64,000 nt of DNA from positions 310,001-374,000 of the forward strand of contig NZ_JACHMG010000001.1 of the NCBI RefSeq assembly GCF_014204865.1. Direction: 5' to 3'. This stretch comes from Amycolatopsis jiangsuensis (lineage in GTDB: Bacteria; Actinomycetota; Actinomycetes; Mycobacteriales; Pseudonocardiaceae). Position numbers and translations under genes: made by a program. The notes under the pieces were generated by a model that worked only from the letters and a program-made list of their open reading frames with translations, did no database searches and was not told the origin of the DNA. Of the stretch, positions 56,433 through 64,000 are shown in pieces (the first letter of the stretch is position 1; each line of letters opens with the position of its first letter).

Positions 56433-56945
56433 CGGGCCGCGACGATCGTGCGTGGCCGCGGCGGCTGTGCGTGGCCGCGGCGACTGTGTGTGGTTGTAAC
56501 GAGCGTGAGCGGCCGCAACGATCGTGCGTGGCCGCGACGGCTGTGCCGGGCCGCAATGATCGTACGAAGCTGCAAAGACCGTGCCGGGTCGTAACGATCG
56601 TGCGTGGCCCCGACGACTGTGCGGGGTCGTAACGATCGTGCGTTGCTCCGACGACTGTGCGGGGCCGGAACGATCGTGCCGGCCCGCAACGATCGTGTGA
56701 GTCTGGACCGAGTGTGCGAGGCCGTAACGGTCGTGCGGGGCTGCCATCCGCTCGCCGCCGCCAAGCGCGCGGTCGCTCCTTCGAGCCGTGGTGGCGGTGA
56801 CCGTGGTGGTTCTGTCGGGCAGCGGCAGTAACCGTGGTGGTTCTGTCCGGTGGCGGCGGTGACCGTAGTGGTCGAGCCGGGTAGCCGCGGTGACCGTGGT
56901 GTTTGAGCCGAAGGGCAGCGGTGACCGTGGCGGCTGAGTCGCGGG
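56433..56945. repeat. CGATCG-containing minisatellite
   Basis: Degenerate tandem repeats fill much of the 839-bp gap 56201-57039 between the small gene and recQ. Block one (about 56433-56745) repeats an 18-base-like unit around ACGATCGTGCGTGGCCGC with six CGATCG sites (56443, 56519, 56595, 56633, 56671, 56690). Block two (about 56790-56945) repeats units of about 30 bases around GGTGACCGTGGTGG. The long minus-strand frame across it has shuffled Arg/Thr/Pro composition. I see no gene in the rest of the gap. Confidence 0.65.
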
Positions 56946-57039
56946 CGTAGGCAACTCTGGCAGCCGGGTCGAGCCGGGCTGGCGGCAGACAGCGCGCTGG
57001 TCAGGTGGTGCTCGCACCGTTCGGCGGGGAGGGGTGCCG

Positions 57040-58881
57040 TCACTCCGTGGTCAGTGTGGCGAGTACTCCTTCTCCGTACTTGGCCAGCTTGTTTTCGCCG
57101 ACGCCGTTCACTGTGCCCAGTTCGGACAGGGATGCCGGACGTTCGGTGGCTATTTGGCGCAGCGTGGCGTCGTGGAAGATGACGTAGGCGGGGACGCCTT
57201 GTTCCTTCGCCGTGGCTGCTCGCCAGGTGCGCAGGCGTTCGAACAGGGGGGCCGCCTCGGGTGGGAGTTCGGCGGTGGGGGAGCCGCGGCGCGAGGTTTT
57301 CGGGGCGCGTGCGGCGCGTTCGGGTTCGCGGCGAAGCATCACCTGCTGGGAACCGTTCAGCACACTCGTGGAGCCGTCCGTCAGCACCAGCGAGCCGTAG
57401 TCGCCTTCCACCGCCAGCAGGTTCTGGGCCAGCAGCTGGCGCACCACCGCGCGCCACTCGGGCTCGCGCAGCTCGGTGCCGACTCCGAACACCTTGAGTG
57501 AATCGTGCCGGAACTGGGTGACCTTGGGGGTGGTCTTGCCGAGCAGGATGTCGATGATCTGACCGGCGCCGAACTGCTGCCGCCGCTCGTTGCGGAGACG
57601 GACCACAGTGGACAGCAGCTTTTGCGCGGGCACGGTGCCGTCCCAGCTTTCCGGCGGGGTCAGGCAGGTGTCGCAGTTGCCGCACGGTTGCGCGGACTGA
57701 CCGAAGTAGGCGAGGATCCGCGCCCGGCGGCAGGAGACCGTCTCGCACAGCGCCAGCATCGCGTTGAGGTGCGCGGCCTGCTGACGCCGGTGCGCCTCGC
57801 CGCCCTCGGAATTGTCGATCATCTTGCGCTGCTGCACCACGTCCTGCAGCCCGTAGGCGAGCCACGCGGTGGACGGCAACCCGTCGCGGCCCGCGCGGCC
57901 GGTCTCCTGGTAGTAGCCCTCCACGGACTTGGGCAGGTCGAGGTGCGCGACGAACCGGACGTCGGGTTTGTCGATGCCCATGCCGAACGCGATCGTGGCG
58001 ACCACGACGAGCCCGTCCTCGCGCAGGAACCGCGACTGGTTGGCCGCGCGCGTCGCCTTGTCCAGCCCGGCGTGGTAGGGCACTGCGGTGATTCCGTTCT
58101 GCACCAGGAAATCCGCGGTCTTCTCGACCGAAGCTCGGGACAGGCAGTACACGATCCCCGCGTCGCCCTGGTGCTCGGTGCGCAGCAGGTCCAGCAGCTG
58201 CTTCTGCGGCGAGTTCTTCGGCACGATCCGGTACTGGATGTTCGGCCGGTCGAAGCTCGCGACGAAATGCCGCGCGCCGCCGAGGTCCAGCCGGGTCGAG
58301 ATCTCCTGGTGCGTGGCCTCGGTGGCGGTGGCGGTGAGCGCGATCCGCGGTACGTCGGGCCAGCGCTCGTGCAGTGCTGAGAGCATGAGGTAGTCGGGCC
58401 GGAAATCGTGGCCCCACTGGGAAACGCAGTGCGCCTCGTCGATCGCGAACAGCGCGACCTTCCCGCGGTCGAGCAGCCGCACGGTGGCCTCGACCGACAG
58501 CCGCTCCGGCGCGAGGTAGAGCAGGTCCAGCTCGCCGGCGACGAACGCCTCCTCCACCTCCTGCCGCTGTGCGAAATCCTGGGTGGAGTTGAGGAATCCG
58601 GCGCGCACCCCGAGGTTGCGCAGCGCGTCGACCTGGTCCTGCATGAGCGCGATCAGCGGGGACACGACCACGCCGGTCCCGGGGCGCACGAGCGAGGGAA
58701 TTTGGTAGCACAGCGACTTTCCGCCGCCGGTGGGCATGAGCACGAGCGCGTCGCCGCCGGAGACGACGTGCTCGACGATCTCCTCCTGCTCGCCGCGGAA
58801 CGTCTCGTACCCGAAGACGCGCTGCAGGGTCTCGAGGGCGGGGGAACGGGTGGCCGGTGCGGCCTGGTCGGGGTGCGCCAC
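57040..58881 (-). CDS. recQ: ATP-dependent DNA helicase RecQ
   Basis: 3'-5' DNA helicase of recombination and fork repair, 613 residues. Walker A is MPTGGGKSLCYQIP, DEAH box FAIDEAHCVSQWGHDFRP, arginine finger region YYQETGRAGRDG. The RQC zinc site is built from CETVSCRR and CGNCDTC, followed by a winged helix. An HRDC domain closes the protein (LFERLRTWRAATAKEQGVPAYVIFHDATL). Domain order and length match full E. coli-type RecQ. Monocistronic, with repeat-rich DNA at both ends. Confidence 0.95.
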   Translation of the reverse strand: MAHPDQAAPATRSPALETLQRVFGYETFRGEQEEIVEHVVSGGDALVLMPTGGGKSLCYQIPSLVRPGTGVVVSPLIALMQDQVDALRNLGVRAGFLNSTQDFAQRQEVEEAFVAGELDLLYLAPERLSVEATVRLLDRGKVALFAIDEAHCVSQWGHDFRPDYLMLSALHERWPDVPRIALTATATEATHQEISTRLDLGGARHFVASFDRPNIQYRIVPKNSPQKQLLDLLRTEHQGDAGIVYCLSRASVEKTADFLVQNGITAVPYHAGLDKATRAANQSRFLREDGLVVVATIAFGMGIDKPDVRFVAHLDLPKSVEGYYQETGRAGRDGLPSTAWLAYGLQDVVQQRKMIDNSEGGEAHRRQQAAHLNAMLALCETVSCRRARILAYFGQSAQPCGNCDTCLTPPESWDGTVPAQKLLSTVVRLRNERRQQFGAGQIIDILLGKTTPKVTQFRHDSLKVFGVGTELREPEWRAVVRQLLAQNLLAVEGDYGSLVLTDGSTSVLNGSQQVMLRREPERAARAPKTSRRGSPTAELPPEAAPLFERLRTWRAATAKEQGVPAYVIFHDATLRQIATERPASLSELGTVNGVGENKLAKYGEGVLATLTTE

Positions 58882-59860
58882 CCGGCCGATTCTAGGCCGG
58901 AGGACCGACAGGTGCGGCCCGCCCCGCCCAGGTCGCCGCGAACGTCCCGGTCACACCGCACCCGAACCGCGACGAACCCCGCCGTGGTCGCCGAGCGTGA
59001 CCACGCTGCGGCCTGCCGGCGCCCTGGCGGCGGTGGCGAAGGGGTGACCGGTGGAGTGAAGGTCCCGTTCACTCCGGGTCGCGGTGCAAGGGGGCCGGCG
59101 CGTGATCGGGTGGATCGGGTGGGGTGCGGCGAGGACGGGTGAAGTCAGGTTCGCGGCGGGGGTGAAGCCCGTGACGGGCAGCCGTCTTCGCGGATCGCCG
59201 TGAGTTTGTCGGCGGGTGGTGTCCGGGGCGGGGGGACGGGTTGTGCCGGTGGGTGGTGGTTTGCAGTGGGTTGAGGTTGTGCCGGGGGGGGCGTTGACGG
59301 GGCGTGTCGGTGGGTGGTTGTTCGCGGATGGCCGTGGGATTGTTGATGGGCTGCATTGGTGGGTTGTGGTGCGCAATGGGGTTGTGCGCCGGTGAGTGGT
59401 TTGCGGTCGGGTGGGGGTCGTTGACGGGGCGTGTCGGTGGGTGGTTGTTCGCGGATGGCCGTGGGATTGTTGATGGGCTGCATTGGTGGGTTGTGGTGCG
59501 CAATGGGGTTGTGCGCCGGTGAGTGGTTTGCGGTCGGGTGGGGGTCGTTGACGGGGCGTGTCGGTGGGTGGTTGTTCGCGGATCGCCGTGGGGTTGTTGA
59601 CGGGCTGCATCGGTGGGTGGTGGTTCGCGGTGGGATCGGGGGTTGCTGACTGGCTGCGCCGGTGGGTAGGGGCGCCCGGGGGAGTTCGGGTTCTCGACGG
59701 GCTGTGCCGGGGGTGGAAATGCGCGGTGAGGACCAAGTCTCGGTGGACTGCCTGTCCCAGCGGCAGCCGTCCGCGGTCGGTGTCCGTACTTCCGCGGGAT
59801 GCTGTGAGCCTGTCCGCACCGACTTGCCTGCCTTGCCCGGTGATGGCGCACAATGGGGGT
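58882..59860. other. Gene-poor, repeat-filled stretch between recQ and the DUF6314-like gene
   Basis: About 980 bp without a convincing gene. The first 300 bp are ordinary GC-rich spacer containing the recQ promoter region. From about 59205 to 59720 the plus strand is a G/T-rich minisatellite, described separately. Open frames here, especially on the minus strand, come from the repeat and are Pro/Thr/His/Arg strings. Confidence 0.6.
59205..59720. repeat. G-rich minisatellite with 127-bp higher-order repeat
   Basis: A degenerate unit of about 42 bases (GGTGGGTGGTTGTTCGCGG-like followed by GTTGTTGACGGGCTG-like) is arranged into a 127-bp higher-order unit. Copies at 59304-59430 and 59431-59557 are identical, and identity extends 12 bases upstream; a third, diverged and truncated copy begins at 59558. 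Since 127 is not a multiple of three, the repeat is not conserved as protein. The G-runs could form quadruplexes. Confidence 0.8.
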
Positions 59861-60319
59861 GTGGCCTTCCCCCTCAGTGATCTCGCCGGGTACTTCGCCG
59901 GGACGTGGAGGTTGGCGCGGGACATCGCGGGGGTCGACGGGACCGGCCTGGGGCGCGCGAGCGGACAGGCGACGTTCACGCTCGAGGACGAGGTGCTCGT
60001 CTACCACGAGGCCGGGCAGCTGGACCTCGGGACGCACACCGGGCCGTTCAGCCGCACGCTGCACTACCGGATCACCGGGGCCGGGCTGGCCGCGGTGCAC
60101 TTCGACCACGGCGGGTTCTTCCACGACCTCGACCTGACGACCGGGGAGTGGGTGGCCGGGCATCCCTGCCGCGCGGACTTCTACCGCGGCGGCTACCTCG
60201 TGCTCGACCGGCGGAGCTGGCGGCAGGAGTGGACGGTGCGCGGACCGGCCAAGGACCACGTGATCACCAGCCACTTCACCCGGGAGGACGCCGCGCCCGG
60301 CGACGCCAGTAGCGGGTGA
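59861..60319 (+). CDS. DUF6314-like conserved protein
   Basis: Predicted 152-residue soluble protein resembling the actinobacterial DUF6314 family; function unknown. Recognisable pattern: LAGYFAGTWRLARDI, GRASGQATFTLEDEVLVYHEAGQL, FSRTLHYRI, HFDHGGFFHDLDL, HPCRADFYRG and WRQEWTVRGPAKDHVITSHF. GTG 59861 is chosen because CACAAT (59849-59854) is a -10-like hexamer six bases upstream, giving a leaderless mRNA; ATG 59843 is the alternative. Confidence 0.8.
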   Translation: MAFPLSDLAGYFAGTWRLARDIAGVDGTGLGRASGQATFTLEDEVLVYHEAGQLDLGTHTGPFSRTLHYRITGAGLAAVHFDHGGFFHDLDLTTGEWVAGHPCRADFYRGGYLVLDRRSWRQEWTVRGPAKDHVITSHFTREDAAPGDASSG

Positions 60320-60324
60320 AGCGC

Positions 60325-60474
60325 TCAGCGACGCCGGTTGCGGATGATCAGCAGTAGCACCACGATCGCCGACACCGCGCACACCACCGCGAGCAGCGTG
60401 CCCGCCCAGCCCGGGATCGGGATGCCCGCGAGGGTGCCGAATCCGGGCAGCAGGCGGGGTGTGCCGGTCGCCAC
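60325..60474 (-). CDS. Small single-pass membrane protein
   Basis: Putative 49-residue protein ending in one strong membrane segment, GWAGTLLAVVCAVSAIVVLLLIIRNRRR, with a positive C-terminus that would stay in the cytoplasm. GTG 60474 has GGGAG nine bases upstream. It is convergent with the DUF6314-like gene. Short hydrophobic ORFs can arise by chance, but the segment boundaries and basic stop-transfer end support a real gene. Function unknown. Confidence 0.45.
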   Translation of the reverse strand: MATGTPRLLPGFGTLAGIPIPGWAGTLLAVVCAVSAIVVLLLIIRNRRR

Positions 60475-60658
60475 GAGGGTCGCTCCCTTCGCCGGGCGTG
60501 CGCTGCCGACGGTACCCGATCCCGCGGCCGGACCGCAGGATCCGCGGCACGGCACGGCACGGCCCGGAACGGAAGGCGGGCAGTGCGGGAACCGGTTTGC
60601 CGCGCGCGGCAGCGGGTAGGCCATGATCGACGGAGGACGATCCTCAGGAGGAACACGG

Positions 60659-61165
60659 ATGAACGTGGCCGAACTGCTCGTGGACGGCTTCGGCCGGATC
60701 CGGGAGGTCGTGCACGACGCGGTCGGCGGGCTCTCCGCCGACCTGCTCGTCGCCCGGCCCGGGCCAAAGGCCAACTCGATCTCCTGGCTGGTCTGGCACC
60801 TCACCCGGGTGCAGGACGACCACGTCGCGGGGGTGGCGGGCCTCGAGCAGGTCTGGACCGGCCAGGACTGGCACGGCCGCTTCGGCCTGCCCTTCCCGGC
60901 CGGGGACATCGGATACGGGCACCGCAGCGAGGACGTCGCCGCGGTGCGGATCACCGACCCCGACCTCCTGATCGGCTACCACGACGCGGTGCACGAGCAG
61001 ACCGTCGACTGGGTTTCCGGGCTTTCCGGATCCGACCTCGGGCGGGTGATCGACGAGAACTGGGATCCACCCGTGACGCTCGGGGTGCGGCTGGTCAGCG
61101 TGCTCTCCGACGATCTTCAGCACGCCGGGCAGGCCGCCTACCTGCGCGGGCTGCTGGGCGGCTGA
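60659..61165 (+). CDS. DinB-family (DUF664) protein
   Basis: Second DinB/mycothiol-transferase-like protein of the window, 168 residues. Metal-binding candidates are His in SWLVWHLTRVQDDHV and in DDLQHAGQAAYLRG, with YHDAVHEQT between. It differs from the first copy (10808) in lacking a Pro-rich N-terminus. ATG 60659 has a perfect AGGAGG seven bases upstream. Substrate unknown; the superfamily carries out thiol-dependent detoxification. Confidence 0.85.
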   Translation: MNVAELLVDGFGRIREVVHDAVGGLSADLLVARPGPKANSISWLVWHLTRVQDDHVAGVAGLEQVWTGQDWHGRFGLPFPAGDIGYGHRSEDVAAVRITDPDLLIGYHDAVHEQTVDWVSGLSGSDLGRVIDENWDPPVTLGVRLVSVLSDDLQHAGQAAYLRGLLGG

Positions 61166-61263
61166 CCGCGTCCAGCGGCGGCCGCACAGTCCGCCGACCC
61201 GCCACCGGCAGTGGCGCAACAGTACTGTCCACTGTGGACTGAACGGGCCCCGGGCCCGAACGC

Positions 61264-61758
61264 TCAGAACGTGCCGCAGGTGAGGTTGTCGAGCTGCACG
61301 TCCGTGGCGTGCACGGAAATGCCGTACGCGCCGGATGCCAGCCCGGACACGGAGAGCGCGGCCATCGTGGTGCAGACGATCTGGTTCATCCCGTTGGGAT
61401 AGAGGGTTTCCGCCGAATACGGCACGGTCACCGTGACCGGGCTGGTGGCGGTGTCCACCGAGACCGCCGGGCTGCCGGACGGCAGCAGGGAAAAGAAGCC
61501 CTTCGCGGATTCCGCCGCGCTCGGGCCGCGGAACAGCGCTTTCAGCGCGGCGTCGGGCGAGACCTCGTCGGCCTGGTTCCGGGCGACCGGCGTGAGCCGG
61601 CCGTCGTAGAGGAAGTACAGCGTCAGCTGGGTGCTGTCGCGTCCGCTGCCGAAGCCGGCCGGCGCCGGGCCCGCCGGGACGACGCCGGTCGGCTGCACCC
61701 CGCAGCCCGCGACGAGCACGCCGGACAGGGCGAGCGCACTGAGCAGGAGTCGCTTCAT
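61264..61758 (-). CDS. GerMN-type lipoprotein of the two-component operon
   Basis: Secreted lipoprotein, 164 residues. Signal peptide MKRLLLSALALSGVLVAGC has a lipobox with Cys19. The mature part resembles a GerMN domain (TLYFLYDGRLTPVARNQ, ALKALFRGPSAAESAKGFFSLLPSG, VPYSAETLYPNGMNQIVCTTMAAL). The gene overlaps the histidine kinase by four bases and may modulate its sensing domain, comparable in role to the CseA lipoprotein in Streptomyces; that comparison is inference. Confidence 0.85.
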   Translation of the reverse strand: MKRLLLSALALSGVLVAGCGVQPTGVVPAGPAPAGFGSGRDSTQLTLYFLYDGRLTPVARNQADEVSPDAALKALFRGPSAAESAKGFFSLLPSGSPAVSVDTATSPVTVTVPYSAETLYPNGMNQIVCTTMAALSVSGLASGAYGISVHATDVQLDNLTCGTF

Positions 61759-63182
61759 GGGGCCTCCCGTGGGGTGCGGGGCATCCGGAGCGTGAACCTC
61801 GCGCCGGTGCCGGTGTTCGCCGCTTCGAGCTCCCCGCCGTGCAGCCGGGCGTTCTCGCGTGCGATGGCCAGGCCGAGGCCGCTGCCCTCCGACCGCGCCC
61901 GAGCCGTGTCCGCCTTGGTGAACCGGTCGAACACGTGCGGCAGTACGTCTTCCGGGACACCCGGGCCGTGGTCGGTGACCGTCAGCAGCACCGTCGCCTC
62001 GTCGGCGGTCAGCCGGAGGTCGACCGGTGGGGCGCCGTGCCGGAGCGCGTTGCCCACGAGATTGGCCACGACGAGGTCCAGCCGGCGTGGATCGAAGGCG
62101 GTCAGGACGCCTTCGGGCAGGTCGGTCTCGATGCCGTCGGCGTCCGACCAGCCCCGTGCGGCCAGGCTGTCGCGCATCGCCTGTGCCACGTCCGCCTCCT
62201 CCGTCCGCAGCTCGGCGCGGCCGGCGTCGAACCGGGAGATCTCGACGAGGTCCTGCACGAGCCGGGTGAGCCGGCGCGTCTCCGCGGACACCAGCCGTGC
62301 GGCGACCGCGGTGTCCGCGGGCAGCTGGTCGGCGTCCTCGTCGAGCACGTCGGTGACCGCGTTCATCGCGGCCAGCGGTGTGCGCAGCTCGTGCGAGACG
62401 TCGGCCACGAACCGGCGCGCGTCCGCTTCCATCGCCCGCAGCGTGCCGACGGTGCGTTCCAGCTCCGCGGCGGTGCTGTTGAACGTGGTCACCAGCTGGG
62501 CCAGTTCGTCCGAGCCCTTCGCCGGCAGCCGCACGTCGAGCTGGCCGTGACCGAGCTTGCGGGCGGCGGTGTTCAGCGCCCGCACCGGGCGCAGCACCTG
62601 GCTGGCGGCCACCAGCGCGAGCGCGACCGCGATCGGCAACGCCAGCGCGGCCGTCTGCCAGGCCCGCACCGCCAGCTGTTCGATCGACGCCTGCGGCCCG
62701 GCCAGCGACACCCGTTCGTAGACCTCGACCCCGGTGTGCTGCCTGCCGGTGCCGGTGATCCGCAGCACCGGCATCCCGATCAGCAGCTGCGGCGTACCGG
62801 CCGTGACCACCCGCTGGAACTGGATGTTCTCGCTCGCGGCGACCTGGGTGCGCAGGTCCGGGGGCAGCTCCGCCGGGTCGAGGCCGGACCGCGAGCGCAG
62901 CCCGCGGTACACCGCCACCGTGCTGCCCTTGAGGTTGTCCACCAGGTTGTCCAACTGCTGCTGGTCCGGTGGCAGGGTCATCTGCGGCAGGTAGGCGCTG
63001 ACCTGGTCGCGCAGCCGCAGCATGGCCGGGTCCTGCACACCGGCCAGAATCGTGGTCCGGGCCGAGGCGTAACTCGCCCCCGCCGCGGCCGCCGCGCCGA
63101 CCAGTGTCATCGCCGCGAACCACAGGACCAGCCGCGGACGCAGCCCGGCCCGCCACAGCCCGGCGCCACGCCGCTCGCTCAC
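61755..63182 (-). CDS. Sensor histidine kinase
   Basis: Membrane histidine kinase, 475 residues. Two membrane segments (LVLWFAAMTLVGAAAAAGASY and WQTAALALPIAVALALVAA) enclose an extracytoplasmic sensor of about 150 residues. They are followed by HAMP, the phosphoacceptor His264 in DVSHELRTPLAAM, and an ATPase domain with NLVGNALRHG and GSGLGLAIAREN. GTG 63182 gives a GTGA overlap with the response regulator. Likely an envelope-stress sensor, judged from its lipoprotein partner. Confidence 0.92.
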   Translation of the reverse strand: MSERRGAGLWRAGLRPRLVLWFAAMTLVGAAAAAGASYASARTTILAGVQDPAMLRLRDQVSAYLPQMTLPPDQQQLDNLVDNLKGSTVAVYRGLRSRSGLDPAELPPDLRTQVAASENIQFQRVVTAGTPQLLIGMPVLRITGTGRQHTGVEVYERVSLAGPQASIEQLAVRAWQTAALALPIAVALALVAASQVLRPVRALNTAARKLGHGQLDVRLPAKGSDELAQLVTTFNSTAAELERTVGTLRAMEADARRFVADVSHELRTPLAAMNAVTDVLDEDADQLPADTAVAARLVSAETRRLTRLVQDLVEISRFDAGRAELRTEEADVAQAMRDSLAARGWSDADGIETDLPEGVLTAFDPRRLDLVVANLVGNALRHGAPPVDLRLTADEATVLLTVTDHGPGVPEDVLPHVFDRFTKADTARARSEGSGLGLAIARENARLHGGELEAANTGTGARFTLRMPRTPREAP

Positions 63183-63865
63183 GAGCGGCCGAACCGGTAG
63201 CCGAACCCGCGCACCGTCTGCACGTGGCCGGGCCGCGCGGGCACGTCCTCGATCTTCGCCCGCAGCCGCTGCACGCACGCGTCGACCAGCCGGGAGTCGC
63301 CGAGGTAGTCGTGTCCCCAGACCGCGGTGAGCAGCTGGCGGCGGCTGTGCACCTGACCCGGCGATCCCGAAAGCACCAGCAGCAGCTTCAGCTCGGTCGG
63401 GGTCAGCGCGACCGGCTCGCCGTGCTTGCACACCCGCATGCCCGCCCGGTCGATCTCCAGGTCGCCGTGCCGTTCGGTGCTGCCGGGGCGGGCGTCGCGG
63501 TCACCGGCCGCCCGGCGCAGCACCGCGCGGATCCGGGCATCCAGCACCCGCGGCTCGACCGGCTTCACCACGTAGTCGTCCGCGCCCGCCTCGAGGCCGG
63601 CGACCACGTCGAAATCGTCGCTGCGTGCGGTGAGCATGATGATCGGCACCTGGCCCAGCGCCCGCATCCGGCGGCACGTCTCGAACCCGTCCATGCCGGG
63701 CAGCATCAGATCCAGCACCACGATCTCCGGCGCCTGCTCACGCAGCAGCGCCATCCCGTCCTCCCCGGACGCCGCGGTGCGCACGGTGTGCTGCTGCCTG
63801 CGCAGGGCCAGCTCCAGGCCCTCGCGCACGGCCGCGTCGTCCTCCACCACCAGCACCACTGCCAC
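63179..63865 (-). CDS. OmpR-family response regulator
   Basis: DNA-binding response regulator, 228 residues. The receiver domain has the acidic pair EDD near residue 8, phosphoacceptor Asp near residue 52 in IVVLDLMLPGMDG, TAR and KPVEPRVL. The C-terminal winged helix has TPTELKLLLVLSGSPGQVHSRRQLLTAVWG and ends LRAKIEDVPARPGHVQTVRGFGYRFG. It is the first gene of the regulator-kinase-lipoprotein operon. Confidence 0.95.
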   Translation of the reverse strand: MAVVLVVEDDAAVREGLELALRRQQHTVRTAASGEDGMALLREQAPEIVVLDLMLPGMDGFETCRRMRALGQVPIIMLTARSDDFDVVAGLEAGADDYVVKPVEPRVLDARIRAVLRRAAGDRDARPGSTERHGDLEIDRAGMRVCKHGEPVALTPTELKLLLVLSGSPGQVHSRRQLLTAVWGHDYLGDSRLVDACVQRLRAKIEDVPARPGHVQTVRGFGYRFGRS

Positions 63866-63963
63866 CCGGCCATTATTCGGAAAACCGGGCGCCGCGGCGA
63901 ACCGGGGCGATCTTGTTGCACAACCATGACACAGCCCGGACCGGATGCCGAAATCCGGCGGCC

Positions 63964-64000
63964 ATGCTCGAAGGCATGGCAGTGATCAGTCCCGGGATGA
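63964..64000 (+). CDS. Possible start of a plus-strand gene
   Basis: An ATG at 63964 or, in the same frame, 63976 opens a frame (MLEGMAVISPGM) that runs off the window, divergent from the response regulator. GAAGG precedes the second ATG. With only 12 codons visible no product can be named, and it may not be a gene. Confidence 0.25.
   Translation, partial: MLEGMAVISPGM

Noticed and set aside
56210..58711. An 833-codon minus-strand frame overlapping recQ and the minisatellite
   Set aside because: It is out of frame with recQ and its C-terminal part merely translates the tandem repeat.
59205..59720. CRISPR-like array
   Set aside because: Units are contiguous and degenerate with no unique spacers of constant length, and no cas genes are present.
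59069..60550. Long minus-strand frames with repeated His/Pro/Thr peptides
   Set aside because: All minus-strand frames are open through a 127-bp repeat that changes phase every copy, so no single protein is maintained.
61227..61258. Terminator between the DinB gene and the lipoprotein gene
   Set aside because: GTCCACTGTGGAC and CGGGCCCCGGGCCCG are palindromes without a usable loop, so I do not call a terminator, although the convergent position would suit one.

Overview
This window is high-GC (about 70%) actinobacterial DNA. The gene set points to the order Pseudonocardiales (Amycolatopsis-like); this is inferred from gene content and I could not test it. Supporting signs are the dcw peptidoglycan/division cluster running into sepF, yggT and wag31, an actinobacterial T-box before a type 2 ileS, a SAM-IV riboswitch, two DinB/mycothiol-type proteins, frequent GTG starts and many apparently leaderless genes.

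Region 1 (1-9239) is a tightly overlapping plus-strand operon: murE (3' end only), murF, mraY, murD, ftsW, murG, murC and ftsQ. Region 2 (9240-16914) separates ftsQ from ftsZ, which are adjacent in the model actinobacteria I know. It holds an NmrA-like oxidoreductase, an OsmC peroxidase, a DinB protein and then a compact six-gene locus. In that locus cfa-like and DUF1295 genes point left, and FAD oxidoreductase, DUF1365, sigK and rskA genes point right. The 98-bp divergent promoter between the two arms carries two back-to-back SigK-type promoters with the same 15-nt spacer and the same 7-nt distance to the start codon, so the locus looks like a self-regulated, SigK/RskA-controlled lipid-modification regulon embedded in the division cluster. 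Region 3 (17030-22799) resumes division and growth genes: ftsZ, pgeF, yggS, sepF, yggT, wag31 and a membrane protein.

Region 4 (22846-34958) has an ArsR/MFS divergent pair, T-box-ileS, a class B penicillin-binding protein, a K+/H+ antiporter, a SAM-IV-controlled cysteine-desulfurase-like enzyme, and lspA-rluD. Region 5 (34955-43978) has an HTH protein with long Gly-Pro-Tyr repeats, a double-length DUF885 metallopeptidase-like protein coupled to fumarylacetoacetase, an F420-type oxidoreductase and a Ppx/GppA phosphatase.

Region 6 (43979-58881) is accessory metabolism: a ROK regulator, beta-phosphoglucomutase and GH65 glycosidase/phosphorylase set; a PadR-controlled carotenoid oxygenase; an aldo/keto reductase; a MoxR-VWA pair; an adenosine deaminase-like enzyme; an Rv0909-like small protein; and recQ. 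Region 7 (58882-64000) has a G-rich minisatellite with a 127-bp higher-order repeat, a DUF6314-like gene, a second DinB gene and a response regulator-histidine kinase-lipoprotein operon.

No rRNA, tRNA, CRISPR array, insertion sequence or prophage was seen. A recurring theme is short tandem repeats, both intergenic (19167, 44079, 56430, 59200) and inside coding regions (lspA, murC, the HTH protein).
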